Positions 45,415 through 55,150 are shown, counted from the first letter of the stretch. The stretch is 64,000 nt of DNA from an uncultured Saprospiraceae bacterium (GCA_937941095.1 CALDYJ010000004.1:22851-86850), one strand, 5' to 3'. Notes: a model not told the origin generated them from the letters alone. Program-made: numbers and translations.

Positions 45415-47560
45415 ATACCAATTCGAAATCAATCTGCCTCTTGTCTAAATTTGCACCAATGATCTTTACTCTGATTTTATCACCCATTTTAATGACTTGA
45501 TTTGTCTTAGATCCTCTGGCTTTTAAACGGCCGGCTTCTAGGTTATAGTTTTCACCAAGAGAAGTGTATCGAATCATCCCTTCTGCTTTGCTTTCAGAAG
45601 TTTCAACGAAAAATCCTCTATCGCTAAAACCTGTTACAAAAGCATCAAACTCATTTCCAACTTGATCTTGGTGATATTCTACTTGTTTGTACTTAATGCT
45701 TTCTCTTTCAGCAGTCATGGCTTTTCTTTCCATCTTAGAAATGTGGCCACACTTCATTTCTAACTTTTCCTTGTTGGTTCTAAAATCGCCTTTAAGATTT
45801 TCAAATAAAAGTCTGTGTGCTAGAACATCCGAATACCTTCGGATTGGAGAAGTAAAATGTGCATAGTGATCAAATGCTAAACCATAGTGACCAACATTGT
45901 CTGTACTATATACAGCTTTTGCCATTGTTCGAATCGCCATAGATTCTAGAACTTTTAAAGCTGGATCTTTATCTGCCAGCTTCATCATTTTATTGAAAGA
46001 CTTAGCTATTTGTTTTGGTGTTTTTGCGTCAATGTGTACACCGAGTTCTTTTGCAAATAAAGCGAAGTCATTTACTTTGTCAGGATCTGGAAGATCATGT
46101 ATTCTATAAACGTAAGGAATCTCTTTTCCCTTTGCTTTTTTGTCTATGAATTTAGCTACTCGCTTATTGGCTAAAAGCATAAATTCTTCAACCAATTTAT
46201 GAGCATCTTTTCTTTCTTTTAGGTAGACGCCCAAGGGTTTTCCTTTTTCATCTAATCTAAATTTAACCTCATCCGTTTCAAAATTGATGGAACCGTTTTT
46301 ATACCTAGCCTTTTTAAGCGCTTTGGCCGTTTTGTTTAAATTTAGTAACTCATCATAAAACTCACCTTCTCCCTTCTCAATTATTTCTTGAGCTTCTTCA
46401 TAAGTAAATCTTCGGTCTGAATGAATGATTGTTTTTCCAAACCATTCTTTAATCACCTTGTTCTTTTCGTTTAAATAAAACATTGCTGAAAAGGTATACT
46501 TGTCTTCGTTTGGTCTTAAAGAACAAAGAACATTTGAAATCTTTTCTGGAAGCATAGGTAGCACACGATCTACTAAATAAACGGATGTTGCTCTTTTATA
46601 AGCTTCTTTGTCTAAAGCTGTTTTAGGTTTTACGAAATGAGTAACATCAGCAATGTGCACACCTATTTCTAGGATGCCATCTTCTAAGAGTCTGATGGAT
46701 AAGGCATCGTCAAAATCTTTTGCATCTAACGGGTCAATAGTAAAAGTGGTCACCTCTCTTAGGTCTTTTCTATTTTCCAGTTCTTGTTTTGTGATTTTTG
46801 GTTTAAGTTTTTTAGCTTCAGCCATTACTTCATCTGGAAAATCTAAAGGAAATCCGTTACCCACTAAAATGGATTTCATTTCAATGTCACTAGAACCTTC
46901 TTTACCAAGGACAGTAGTTACTCTTCCTAGAGGAGTTGGTTTTTTCTTACTTGGCCATTCTGTGATTTGAACGACTACTTTTTCACCATCTAATGCGCCT
47001 CTGGTATCTTCGTCTCCAATGAAAATATCAAAAGCTAAATTTGTTTTATCAGGAACAACAAGATTGTAATTCTTTGTGATGTTAATGGTGCCCACAAAAG
47101 TATCAGTAGCTCTTTCGAGTACTTCCAAGATTTCGCCTTCAGGTTTATTTCTCCCTTTTGGGTAAAAGGCACGCGTTTTTACTTTGTCCCCGTGCATAGC
47201 CCCATTCAACCTTTTAGGTGGAATGTAAACGTCATCATCCGAATCATCTGTTACAATGTAAGCAGAACCGGTTCTGGTCATGTCTACTGTTCCAATTACG
47301 GTATCATTGTAATCTCTATAAAATGATTTTGGTTTTACTTTAAATTTGGGCCTTTGCTTTTGCTTCAGCATACCTGATTGTTCCAGCTTCTCTAAAGCAT
47401 ATTTTACGGAATCTTTATTGTTAATAATGTTTAACCTATTTATGATTTGTTTTGGGCTAAACTTCCCATTTGGATTATTTTTAAAAAGGATAAGTATCCT
47501 TTTCTGCAATTCTGCACTAGTCAATTTTTTACCTTTAAAAGGTTTGTTCTTTCTAGCCAT
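45413..47560 (-). CDS. rnr: Ribonuclease R
   Basis: 715 residues. A processive 3'-5' exoribonuclease. A basic N-terminus and winged-helix segment precede cold-shock domains (GTVDMTRTGSAYIVTDD...). The RNB catalytic domain begins TFTIDPLDAKDFDDALS, whose aspartates bind the metal ions, and contains HIADVTHFV and SPIRRYSDVLAHR. A C-terminal S1 domain (GNEFDAFVTGFSDRGFFVE) ends the protein. Length is usual for Bacteroidota RNase R. The 7-bp repeat array at 47572 lies just upstream of its start. Confidence 0.95.
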   Translation of the reverse strand: MARKNKPFKGKKLTSAELQKRILILFKNNPNGKFSPKQIINRLNIINNKDSVKYALEKLEQSGMLKQKQRPKFKVKPKSFYRDYNDTVIGTVDMTRTGSAYIVTDDSDDDVYIPPKRLNGAMHGDKVKTRAFYPKGRNKPEGEILEVLERATDTFVGTINITKNYNLVVPDKTNLAFDIFIGDEDTRGALDGEKVVVQITEWPSKKKPTPLGRVTTVLGKEGSSDIEMKSILVGNGFPLDFPDEVMAEAKKLKPKITKQELENRKDLREVTTFTIDPLDAKDFDDALSIRLLEDGILEIGVHIADVTHFVKPKTALDKEAYKRATSVYLVDRVLPMLPEKISNVLCSLRPNEDKYTFSAMFYLNEKNKVIKEWFGKTIIHSDRRFTYEEAQEIIEKGEGEFYDELLNLNKTAKALKKARYKNGSINFETDEVKFRLDEKGKPLGVYLKERKDAHKLVEEFMLLANKRVAKFIDKKAKGKEIPYVYRIHDLPDPDKVNDFALFAKELGVHIDAKTPKQIAKSFNKMMKLADKDPALKVLESMAIRTMAKAVYSTDNVGHYGLAFDHYAHFTSPIRRYSDVLAHRLLFENLKGDFRTNKEKLEMKCGHISKMERKAMTAERESIKYKQVEYHQDQVGNEFDAFVTGFSDRGFFVETSESKAEGMIRYTSLGENYNLEAGRLKARGSKTNQVIKMGDKIRVKIIGANLDKRQIDFELV

Positions 47561-47571
47561 TTAAAATAAAA

Positions 47572-47603
47572 GTCTTTAGGTCATAAGTCTATAGTCTTTC
47601 GAC
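47572..47603. repeat. 7-bp-phased intergenic repeat (GTCNNNN)
   Basis: GTC occurs at 47572, 47580, 47587 and 47594, then GAC at 47601: spacing 8, 7, 7, 7. The unit GTCTTTC at 47594 recurs on the opposite strand at 54313-54319. It lies between rnr and the 47648 gene. Confidence 0.65.
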
Positions 47604-47647
47604 AAATTTGAAAGGATGCTAAACTTTGACTTAATTAAAAAATAGAT

Positions 47648-48148
47648 CTATTCGGAAGAGACAATATAGCCTCCTTCCATGATCTCTAAACTAAAAGCCT
47701 TACTTGATTTTGGGTTGTAATCAGCTTGTTGGGTGGGAGTTTTTCCAGAAACTATGGTAATTATCCAATCTTCATCAATACTCGCTACTGAATTTATCAG
47801 TTCCCCCTCTTTATTGGTTGTCCCGGCTACGATGGCCTTATCTATAAGAACCCCTGTATTTGTGTAAGTTACAAGAATAAATTGATAATTCATCAAGCTG
47901 GCTTTCCAGTATATAACGGCGTGAAAGCCTATTGTGTTCGGTATTTTAACACAAGGAACGAATTCAGTGAATTCATCTGGTTCAGATTCTTCGCTTTGCA
48001 CTATAAATTCACTTATCATAAGGGGATGAAAAGTTTCATTATAACTGCTAAAAGTCCTTGGGCTTTCTTGAGTAAGTGTAAAAGGCGGATCTACTTCCGG
48101 AAATTTTGACAAGTATTGTTTGAAGGTCTGTTTGTTGATTGTAGACAA
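47648..48148 (-). CDS. Hypothetical protein
   Basis: 166 residues, not recognised. There is no signal peptide or membrane segment. The sequence is acidic, with a conserved-looking beta-rich core (FHAVIYWKASLMNYQFILVTY) and the segment SVASIDEDWIITIVSGK. It appears to be a small cytoplasmic globular protein. It is alone on the minus strand upstream of rnr, separated from it by the heptamer repeat array. Confidence 0.6.
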   Translation of the reverse strand: MSTINKQTFKQYLSKFPEVDPPFTLTQESPRTFSSYNETFHPLMISEFIVQSEESEPDEFTEFVPCVKIPNTIGFHAVIYWKASLMNYQFILVTYTNTGVLIDKAIVAGTTNKEGELINSVASIDEDWIITIVSGKTPTQQADYNPKSSKAFSLEIMEGGYIVSSE

Positions 48149-48277
48149 GGCTGTTTTTTATACAAAGATAAATAAAGAGTACTTATTTAAGCCTTGGATT
48201 TTTCCAAATTTATGTCACGGTTTATGTTTTCAAGGCTTATATTGCTAGTAAACAAAGAAACTTTAAAAAACATTCCA

Positions 48278-48761
48278 ATGAAGAAGATAAATTAATTATC
48301 GCAGCTATTATTCTTGTAAGTTCCCATGTTTTAGCGGTAAACAGTTTAAATAAAACTCCTGAAGAAATTCAAAGAGATCAGCTTTTAGAGGAAGACCAAG
48401 CATATGATGCTGAAAATGTGGAAGCTTTTTAGCTTTAACACCAAAAGAAATAGAAAAAACTAAAGGGCAGAAGTTGTCTTTTAAAGAGAAAATTACTTTA
48501 AAATTAGCTCAAAAGAATTTTAAAAAAGCCAATTTAACGAGTGCTGCGGGTAAAAGGAAAAATCAGTTAACAGCTTTACTATTAGTGATTTTTGTTGGTA
48601 TTATTGGTGTTCATAGATTTTATCTAGGTTATCCATTGATTGGAATTTTACAAATATTAACCTTAGGTGGTTTAGGTATTTGGGTTTTGATCGACTTAAT
48701 CATGATAGCAACTGGCTCGTTGAAACCAAAGAATGGGAGTGACTATGACCCAACTTTATAA
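48278..48761 (+). pseudogene. Exported TM2-domain protein gene broken by two single-base frameshifts
   Basis: Three overlapping frames join into one sensible protein. ATG at 48278 gives MKKIN, then a one-base shift near 48286-48292 (an A-rich run) leads to LIIAAIILVSSHVLAVNS, a signal peptide. A second one-base shift at the T5 run 48426-48430 leads into LALTPKEIEKTKGQKLSFKEK, then the TM2 domain (GVHRFYLGYPLIGILQILTLGG). The central part resembles the intact gene at 55531-55959 (FLNLTPKKYKKLTGKK), which confirms that the joined frame is real. Both breaks are in homopolymers, so sequencing deletions are as likely as true decay. A truncated product from TTG at 48474 remains possible. Confidence 0.7.
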
Positions 48762-48770
48762 TAAGGGATA

Positions 48771-48801
48771 AAAAAGAGGGATGCTGTCTTTTTGTTTTTT
48801 T
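48771..48801 (+). terminator. Weak candidate terminator after the TM2 gene
   Basis: AAAAAGA (48771-48777) pairs with TCTTTTT (48787-48793), followed by a further T-run. The stem is AT-rich and weak. Confidence 0.35.
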
Positions 48802-48875
48802 GTATATTTAAAGACCTTGGCTAACTAATTCCTTAGAATCATACAGTCAAGTTGTCAAAACGAATAATATAAAAA

Positions 48876-49778
48876 ATGAAAGTATTCATTACACTTTTGA
48901 TTTCGATGTCCATTTCTCTTTCGCTATTGAGCCAGAAGAACTTACTAAGATTTGAAGGAAAAGTTTTGTACGCTAGAGACCTTAGTGCGGAAACAATAAA
49001 TGATAATCCCATAGAGTCTGGTCAAGTGTTTTTGCCGAGTACAGGAATTCCTCTTATTGAAGTACAAGGACAAAATAGCTTACTTGTATCCAACTATTCG
49101 CCCAAAATAAGCTTTGAAGCGAGTGCCCTGTTAAAAAGACAATTGGTTCAAAAGTTTAGTTTTAAAATTGGACTTGGCTTAAATTATTTTGGTTTTACAA
49201 AACAATCTCTATTGAATGGTATAAGTGGCCAAATTGTAAATGGAGGTATTATTCCTCTTAATAATGATTTACAAGAAGATTGTGATGTCATAAATACACC
49301 AAGCTTCTTTTTAATTAACAATATTGACGATGCTAATTATGACATATTAAGCCTTCGAGTTCCTTTGATGATTTCATATGAACTTATAGAAGACGATTTT
49401 TTCATAGATGCTGGGTTTTATCTTCAAGCACCAATCTTTTCTAGGTTTGAAAATAATGAGAATGTTTTTCATCAAACTTTTGTACAAGACGCAACAATTT
49501 GCGATTTGGAAAGAGTAAATTCTATCGATAAGAGTGGAGATGTTTTAAGAAACATCACAACTGGGCTAACAGCTTCTATCAACTACCAAATGAATGAAAA
49601 TTTATTATTCAAGCTAGGTGCTCAACAAGACTTAGATAATATTTTCAAACTTGATCTTCAAGAAACAAGAACTGATCCTGGACCAAGTCATGTTGGTCTG
49701 GATGTTTCTGGGTTTAGTGAAGTTTATAAACCTTTAAAGTTTTTTATCGGTGCGGAATTTCTATTAGGAGATCAATAG
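48876..49778 (+). CDS. Outer-membrane beta-barrel protein
   Basis: 300 residues with a signal peptide (MKVFITLLISMSISLSLLSQ). Alternating hydrophobic strands (FSFKIGLGLNYFGF, LRVPLMISYELIEDDFFIDAGFYLQ, NITTGLTASINYQMN, LKFFIGAEFLL) ending in a hydrophobic terminal strand suggest an 8-10 strand barrel of the porin/PorT-like superfamily common in Bacteroidota. No specific function is visible. It is transcribed alone, about 100 bases after the frameshifted TM2 gene. Confidence 0.7.
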   Translation: MKVFITLLISMSISLSLLSQKNLLRFEGKVLYARDLSAETINDNPIESGQVFLPSTGIPLIEVQGQNSLLVSNYSPKISFEASALLKRQLVQKFSFKIGLGLNYFGFTKQSLLNGISGQIVNGGIIPLNNDLQEDCDVINTPSFFLINNIDDANYDILSLRVPLMISYELIEDDFFIDAGFYLQAPIFSRFENNENVFHQTFVQDATICDLERVNSIDKSGDVLRNITTGLTASINYQMNENLLFKLGAQQDLDNIFKLDLQETRTDPGPSHVGLDVSGFSEVYKPLKFFIGAEFLLGDQ

Positions 49779-49967
49779 ACATTAGGGATACTTAGGCATT
49801 TTTTTGATAATTTGTGATCTGTATTCTAATCAAATCAATTTTCTTTTTCTTACCAGGCAACCAATTTGCCTTTCAATGCATATTACCACCGAATGCCCTA
49901 ATAAGCAGTCGGAATTATGCTGAACAAAGACTCAAAACAGAAGTAGGCATTACTTAAAGAACTTAAT

Positions 49968-50930
49968 ATGTTTGGTTTGGGAAGAAATAACCTCTTTTTA
50001 ATTTTAGTATTATTTGTTGGTTCAATGAATTTTATGTCATGTAATAGTGATGATGACACAGATCCGGTTGATCCTCAAACAATTGTAGATATTGCCTCTG
50101 GTGATGCGGATTTAAGCATTTTAGTAGATGCTCTAAGTTCTGCTAATTTAGTGAGTACCTTAGAAGGGAATGGTCCTTTTACAGTTTTTGCACCATCTAA
50201 TGCAGCTTTCCAAGCTTTATTGGATTCAAATGCTGATTGGAATGGTTTAGATGACATTCCTGCTACTCTTTTAAACGATGTTTTATTGTTCCATGTATTA
50301 GGAGCAGAAGTAAAAGCTGGAGATTTAACAGATTCATACGTAACAACAGCTAGTACTGGCCCTAATGATGAGCAAATTACCTTGCAAGTTGATGTAACAG
50401 GTGGTGTTAAATTTAATGGAGATGCAAATCCTACGACTACTGACATCGATGCAAGCAATGGAGTTATTCATAAAATAGATAAAGTAATGCTTCCTCCAAA
50501 TGTGGTAAGCTTAGCTTTAAATAATCCTAATTTTTCAACTTTAGTTGCTGCTTTAACAGATAGTAGACATAGTACAGATTTTGTAGCTGTATTATCTGGC
50601 GCAGGACCTTTTACTGTTTTTGCACCCACTAATGCTGCATTTCAAGCCTTGTTGGATTCAAGCGCTGATTGGAATGGCTTAGGCGATATTCCAATTGAAA
50701 CATTAGATGCGGTTTTGAAATATCATGTTGTCAATGCTGCCAATGTTCAATCTGATGAGTTAAGCGATGATCAAAGCATAGATATGTTCAATGGAGGAAC
50801 AGCTACTATTGACTTAAGCGATGGAGCTAAAGTAGAAACCTCAAGCAATCAATCTATAAACATTATAATTACTGATGTACAAGGAACAAATGGTGTCATT
50901 CATGCAATTGATGCTGTAATGTTACCTTAA
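49968..50930 (+). CDS. Lipoprotein with two fasciclin (FAS1) domains
   Basis: 320 residues. The lipobox ends at Cys25 (MNFMSCNSDDD) and is followed by acidic residues. Two FAS1 domains occupy about 38-175 and 178-320, each with the GPFTVFAPSNAAFQALLDS motif and a terminal NGVIHKIDKVMLP or NGVIHAIDAVMLP. FAS1 domains mediate adhesion or glycan contact. The two copies share long identical stretches, pointing to recent internal duplication. It is followed by a strong terminator. Confidence 0.93.
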   Translation: MFGLGRNNLFLILVLFVGSMNFMSCNSDDDTDPVDPQTIVDIASGDADLSILVDALSSANLVSTLEGNGPFTVFAPSNAAFQALLDSNADWNGLDDIPATLLNDVLLFHVLGAEVKAGDLTDSYVTTASTGPNDEQITLQVDVTGGVKFNGDANPTTTDIDASNGVIHKIDKVMLPPNVVSLALNNPNFSTLVAALTDSRHSTDFVAVLSGAGPFTVFAPTNAAFQALLDSSADWNGLGDIPIETLDAVLKYHVVNAANVQSDELSDDQSIDMFNGGTATIDLSDGAKVETSSNQSINIIITDVQGTNGVIHAIDAVMLP

Positions 50931-50953
50931 TTCCAAAAAGCCAGTTTCAATAG

Positions 50954-50986
50954 GCCCAGATCCATTATTGGATCTGGGCTTTTTTT
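50954..50986 (+). terminator. Rho-independent terminator after the fasciclin gene
   Basis: GCCCAGATCC (50954-50963) pairs perfectly with GGATCTGGGC (50970-50979) around ATTATT, followed by seven T. Confidence 0.95.
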
Positions 50987-51090
50987 GTGTTGAATACCTT
51001 TTCTCCTCAATAAATGCAGCGCTTTGATGCTTGCCAAAGATAAATGCGCCTGTTTAGAACAATTCTAAATAAAATTTTGTATTCTTATCC

Positions 51091-51121
51091 TTTGCCGCAA
51101 AATTCTATAATGTATATTTTG
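51091..51121 (+). promoter_or_regulatory. Candidate sdhC promoter
   Basis: TTTG at 51091-51094, 18-base spacer, then TATATTTTG at 51113-51121 (TAnnTTTG with one extra base). It predicts a start about 40 bases before sdhC. Confidence 0.35.
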
Positions 51122-51164
51122 TGTATCAAACAATTCAGGAACCTACAAAGCAAAATTTAGATAA

Positions 51165-51848
51165 ATGAAGTGGATAATTAATTTTCTGACTTCTTCCATA
51201 GGTCGTAAATTAGTGATGAGTCTTACAGGCTTATTTCTAATCACCTTTTTACCAGTCCATTTACTTGGCAATATTCAGCTGTGTTGGAGTGATGAAGGCG
51301 TAGCTTTCAATACTTATGCAAAGTTCATGACTGGGAACCCTTTGATAAAGTTCGTTTCATATGGGCTGTACTTTTTCATTTTATTACATACAGTGCAAGG
51401 AATTCTGATTTGGCTTAGCAATAAATCAGCTAAAGGATCTAAATATGCTGTACAAGGTAAGAACGCATCTTTTGCTTCAAGAAATATGGGACCACTTGGT
51501 ACCATTATTTTAATTTTCATTCTGATACACATGTATCAATTTTGGTTAAAGATGAAAATGCCTGGAGGATTAGAAATGACTACTATAGATGGGGTCGAAA
51601 TGAAAAATTTATTTGTTCAAGTTGTTTATACATTTACGAATCCATTGTTTGTAATATTTTATGTTTTAAGCATGATTGCCATTGGTTTTCATTTATCGCA
51701 TGGCTTTCAATCTGCCTTTCAAACCTTGGGTTTAAATCATAAAAAATATACTCCTTTAATTAACGGAATTGGTATAGCGTATTCGGTTTTGATACCATTG
51801 GGTTTTGCTGCAATTCCAATCTGGATGTACATGAAATATGCCTTATAA
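51165..51848 (+). CDS. sdhC: Succinate dehydrogenase cytochrome b subunit
   Basis: 227 residues with five membrane helices. This is the single-subunit diheme type (b558) found in Bacteroidota succinate dehydrogenase/fumarate reductase. Conserved histidines that can ligate heme occur in FLPVHLLGN, FFILLHTVQG, LIHMYQFWLK and IGFHLSHGFQSAFQ. It anchors SdhAB to the inner membrane and passes electrons to quinone. It is the first gene of sdhCAB, 28 bases before sdhA. Confidence 0.94.
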   Translation: MKWIINFLTSSIGRKLVMSLTGLFLITFLPVHLLGNIQLCWSDEGVAFNTYAKFMTGNPLIKFVSYGLYFFILLHTVQGILIWLSNKSAKGSKYAVQGKNASFASRNMGPLGTIILIFILIHMYQFWLKMKMPGGLEMTTIDGVEMKNLFVQVVYTFTNPLFVIFYVLSMIAIGFHLSHGFQSAFQTLGLNHKKYTPLINGIGIAYSVLIPLGFAAIPIWMYMKYAL

Positions 51849-51876
51849 TTAAAAAACGAGACCAAAAAGAATATAA

Positions 51877-53871
51877 ATGAATCTTGATCCAAAAATACCT
51901 GAAGGAGCATTAGCAGAAAAATGGACTCAATACAGAGGCACTATGAATCTGGTCGCTCCAAATAATAAAAGGAGGCTTGAAGTAATTGTCGTAGGAACTG
52001 GTCTTGCAGGAGCTGCAGCTGCAGCTACACTAGGTGAGCTAGGTTATAATGTAAAAGCCTTTACTTTTCATGACAGCCCTAGGAGAGCACATAGTATTGC
52101 CGCGCAAGGTGGGATTAATGCCGCAAAGAATTATCAAAACGATGGCGATAGTGTATACAGACTTTTTTATGATACCATCAAAGGTGGTGATTATAGATCT
52201 CGTGAAGCAAATGTACACAGGCTTGCAGAAGTAAGTAGAAATATAATTGATCAAGCAGTTGCACAAGGCGTGCCTTTTGCAAGAGAATATGGAGGACTTC
52301 TAGCTAATAGATCTTTTGGAGGGGTACAAGTTTCCAGAACATTTTATGCAAGAGGTCAAACAGGACAACAATTATTGTTAGGTGCTTATCAATCTTTGTC
52401 TAGACAAATTTCTACAGGTTCTGTAACCATGTATAATAGACATGAGATGTTAGACCTGGTAGTGTCAGAAGGAAAAGCAAGAGGCATCATTACTAGAAAT
52501 TTGTTGACAGGAAAATTAGAAAAACACGCTGCACATTGTGTCGTATTAGCAACTGGAGGATATGGTAATGTATTTTACCTTTCTACTAATGCTATGAATT
52601 CTAATGTTACTGCTGCTTGGAGAGCTGTGCACAGAGGAGCTCTAATGGCTAATCCTTGTTATACACAAATTCATCCTACTTGTATTCCTCAATCAGGAGA
52701 GTATCAATCTAAGTTAACCTTGATGTCTGAGAGTTTGAGAAATGACGGTAGAGTTTGGGTGCCAAACAATGTCGAAGATGCCAAAGCAATTAGAGAAGGT
52801 AGAAAAACGGCAAAAGACATAGCAGAAAAAGATAGAGATTATTATTTGGAGAGAAGGTATCCAGCATTTGGAAACTTAGTTCCTAGAGATGTTGCCTCCC
52901 GTGCGGCAAGAATTGCTTGTGGTGAAGGTAAAGGAATAGTACCAACGGGCTTAGGCGTGTTTTTAGATTTTGCTTCAGCTTTTGAAAGGTATGGAAAGTC
53001 AGAAGCACATACTAAAGGAATTCATAATCCAAGCGATGCCCAGATCCAAGAATTTGGTAAAGCGGTTGTTGCAGCGAAATATGGTAACCTATTCGACATG
53101 TATGAAAACATCATGGGTGAGAATCCTTATGAAACTCCAATGAGAATTTTTCCTGCGGTTCATTATACAATGGGTGGACTTTGGGTAGATTATAATTTAG
53201 AAACAAATGTTCCAGGATTATTTGCTTTAGGAGAAGCTAATTTCTCTGACCATGGAGCAAATAGATTGGGTGCTTCAGCTTTGATGCAAGGTTTAGCAGA
53301 TGGCTATTTTGTAATACCTTATACTATCGGACAATTTTTATCTGGAGAAATAAGAACAGAAAAAATATCTACTGATCTTCCAGCCTTTGATGCAGCCTTG
53401 AATGACACAAGAAATAGAATACAAAAATTGATGAATATCCAAGGAAATACATCAACAGAAAACTTCCATAGAAGACTAGGTAAGATTATGTGGGAATATT
53501 GTGGCATGTCTAGAAATGCAGAAGGTCTTAAAAAAGGTAGACAAATGATCCGTGATTTGCGTAAAGAATTTTATTCTGATCTATTCATTCCAGGATCAAT
53601 GGATGAGTTTAATCCAGAATTGGAAAAAGCTTGCAAAGTTGCTGACTTTCTAGAATTAGGTGAAACCATGATGGTAGATGCCTTAGATAGAAATGAATCT
53701 TGCGGTGGACACTTTAGAGAAGAATACCAAACGGAAGAAGGAGAAGCAGATAGAAATGATGATGACTATACTTACGTTTCTGCATGGGAATGGAATGATC
53801 AAGATCCTGTGCTTCATAAGGAGGATTTGAAGTTTGAAAATGTGAAGTTGAAGAAACGTTCATATAAATAA
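51877..53871 (+). CDS. sdhA: Succinate dehydrogenase flavoprotein subunit
   Basis: 664 residues. The FAD-binding motif [19 protein letters not shown] begins near residue 36. The segment [21 protein letters not shown] contains the histidine that carries covalent FAD. TPVH-type catalytic segments ([16 protein letters not shown]) and [23 protein letters not shown] are present. It oxidises succinate to fumarate in the TCA cycle. Length suits the Bacteroidota/epsilon type. The normal next gene, sdhB, is displaced by 505 bases holding a decayed inserted gene. Confidence 0.97.
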   Translation: MNLDPKIPEGALAEKWTQYRGTMNLVAPNNKRRLEVIVVGTGLAGAAAAATLGELGYNVKAFTFHDSPRRAHSIAAQGGINAAKNYQNDGDSVYRLFYDTIKGGDYRSREANVHRLAEVSRNIIDQAVAQGVPFAREYGGLLANRSFGGVQVSRTFYARGQTGQQLLLGAYQSLSRQISTGSVTMYNRHEMLDLVVSEGKARGIITRNLLTGKLEKHAAHCVVLATGGYGNVFYLSTNAMNSNVTAAWRAVHRGALMANPCYTQIHPTCIPQSGEYQSKLTLMSESLRNDGRVWVPNNVEDAKAIREGRKTAKDIAEKDRDYYLERRYPAFGNLVPRDVASRAARIACGEGKGIVPTGLGVFLDFASAFERYGKSEAHTKGIHNPSDAQIQEFGKAVVAAKYGNLFDMYENIMGENPYETPMRIFPAVHYTMGGLWVDYNLETNVPGLFALGEANFSDHGANRLGASALMQGLADGYFVIPYTIGQFLSGEIRTEKISTDLPAFDAALNDTRNRIQKLMNIQGNTSTENFHRRLGKIMWEYCGMSRNAEGLKKGRQMIRDLRKEFYSDLFIPGSMDEFNPELEKACKVADFLELGETMMVDALDRNESCGGHFREEYQTEEGEADRNDDDYTYVSAWEWNDQDPVLHKEDLKFENVKLKKRSYK

Positions 53872-53873
53872 TG

Positions 53874-53901
53874 GTCAACCGTCGATCGTACATAGTCGAT
53901 G
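53874..53901. repeat. 7-bp-phased repeat, left flank of the decayed four-helix gene
   Basis: GTCAACC, GTCGATC, GTACATA and GTCGATG start at 53874, 53881, 53888 and 53895, exactly 7 bases apart, just after the sdhA stop codon. Confidence 0.7.
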
Positions 53902-53946
53902 GGTATTTTATAAAAAAAATATAAGCTAAAACTAAAACTATTCAAA

Positions 53947-54303
53947 ATGGATTACAAAGAAATGGATGTCTGAAAACATTCACGGAAGTTATGTAGAGAT
54001 GTTTACTTAACAACAAAGAATATTAATGGCGAAATTTGCAGAGATCTAATTAGACATTCTATGAAATCTGCAGTTTCTATATTTTCAAATATTGCGGAAG
54101 GCTTAGGGCGACAATCTCCTAAAGAGTAAATTAGGTTTTTGGTAATTGCAAGAGGTTCTTTGTTTGAACTTGAATCACAATTGATTGTACTTATTGATAT
54201 TTCGAATAGATTTAAGTCCGAAAGCAATGAGTTGTTTACAGATGTTGATAGAAGTAAAAAGTTAGTAAACGGAACCATTAGATTTTTAAAAAGTAATAAT
54301 TAA
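53947..54303 (+). pseudogene. Four-helix-bundle (23S rRNA intervening sequence protein-like) gene with two in-frame stops
   Basis: One continuous frame of 118 codons reads MDYKEMDV*KHSRKLCREVYL ... IFSNIAEGLGRQSPKE*IRFL ... RFLKSNN. The internal stops are TGA at 53971-53973, where family members have Trp, and TAA at 54127-54129, where Gln is usual; each is one base from sense. The NIAEGLGR motif is the hallmark of the four-helix-bundle/IVP family, which also shares its fold with the Avd accessory protein of diversity-generating retroelements. It is inserted between sdhA and sdhB and flanked by inverted 7-bp-phased repeats. Confidence 0.85.
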
Positions 54304-54337
54304 ACGATGGACGAAAGACTATAAACCATGAACGCAT
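54303..54337. repeat. 7-bp-phased repeat, right flank of the decayed four-helix gene
   Basis: AACGATG, GACGAAA, GACTATA, AACCATG and AACGCAT start at 54303, 54310, 54317, 54324 and 54331, exactly 7 apart. RAC here is the complement of GTY in the left array, so the two arrays are inverted relative to one another. Confidence 0.7.
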
Positions 54338-54376
54338 TAAAATGAAAGATAGTCTAGTCACTAAATTAAAATAATT

Positions 54377-55150
54377 ATGTCTGCTAATAATATGAGACTT
54401 ACTCTAAGAATCTGGCGCCAAAAATCAAACGGACATGCTGGGAAGTTTGAAGTTTATAATGACGTAGAAGCAAATGAACACATGTCGTTTTTAGAAATGA
54501 TGGATGTGCTAAATGAAAAGTTAGTTTCTCAAAAAAAGGAACCTGTTGCTTTTGCACATGACTGTAGAGAGGGAATTTGTGGAACTTGTAACATGGTGAT
54601 CAATGGAAAACCGCATGGCCCTAAAGGTGGCACTACCACTTGTCAATTGCATATGCGTACATTTAATGATGGAGATGTCATCACTGTTGAACCATGGAGA
54701 GCTACTGCTTTTCCTGTAATAAAAGACTTAGTTGTGGATAGATCTTCTTTTGATAAGATTATCCAAGCAGGTGGATATATTTCAGTTAATACTGGTCAAG
54801 CACAGGATGCTAATGCTATACCCATTGAAAAAGATACTTCTTCGGAAGCATTCGATTCTGCTACTTGCATAGGTTGTGGTGCTTGTGTTGCCGCTTGTCC
54901 AAATGGTTCTGCCATGTTGTTTACAGCCGCAAAAGTTAATCATTTAGCGATGTTGCCACAAGGTAAGGTGGAGAATTCTAGAAGAGTTAGAGCGATGGTA
55001 AATCAAATGGATGAAGAAGGTTTTGGGATGTGTTCAAATACTGGAGCATGTGAAGTTGAATGTCCTAAAGAAATATCTATTACCAACATAGCGAAGTTGA
55101 ATAGAATGTATATGGGTGCCGTGCTAGGAAAGCAGGATACAGTGGCTTAG
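54377..55150 (+). CDS. sdhB: Succinate dehydrogenase iron-sulfur subunit
   Basis: 257 residues. The N-terminal plant-type [2Fe-2S] ferredoxin domain has [11 protein letters not shown] and a later TTTCQLH. The C-terminal domain has the [14 protein letters not shown] and [14 protein letters not shown] cysteine sets for the [4Fe-4S] and [3Fe-4S] clusters. It carries electrons from SdhA FAD to SdhC heme/quinone. It lies 505 bases after sdhA rather than adjacent, because of the inserted pseudogene; read-through or a local promoter must supply its transcript. Confidence 0.97.
   Translation: MSANNMRLTLRIWRQKSNGHAGKFEVYNDVEANEHMSFLEMMDVLNEKLVSQKKEPVAFAHDCREGICGTCNMVINGKPHGPKGGTTTCQLHMRTFNDGDVITVEPWRATAFPVIKDLVVDRSSFDKIIQAGGYISVNTGQAQDANAIPIEKDTSSEAFDSATCIGCGACVAACPNGSAMLFTAAKVNHLAMLPQGKVENSRRVRAMVNQMDEEGFGMCSNTGACEVECPKEISITNIAKLNRMYMGAVLGKQDTVA

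Noticed and set aside
50075..50458. A 127-codon frame opposite the fasciclin gene
   Set aside because: It falls fully within a FAS1 domain gene with clear motifs on the plus strand.
54003..54278. A 91-codon minus-strand frame between sdhA and sdhB
   Set aside because: The plus strand here holds the recognisable four-helix-bundle pseudogene with its NIAEGLGR motif; the minus frame is its shadow.
53874..54337. A diversity-generating retroelement, because the four-helix protein shares the Avd fold
   Set aside because: There is no reverse transcriptase, template/variable repeat pair or C-type-lectin target gene in the window.
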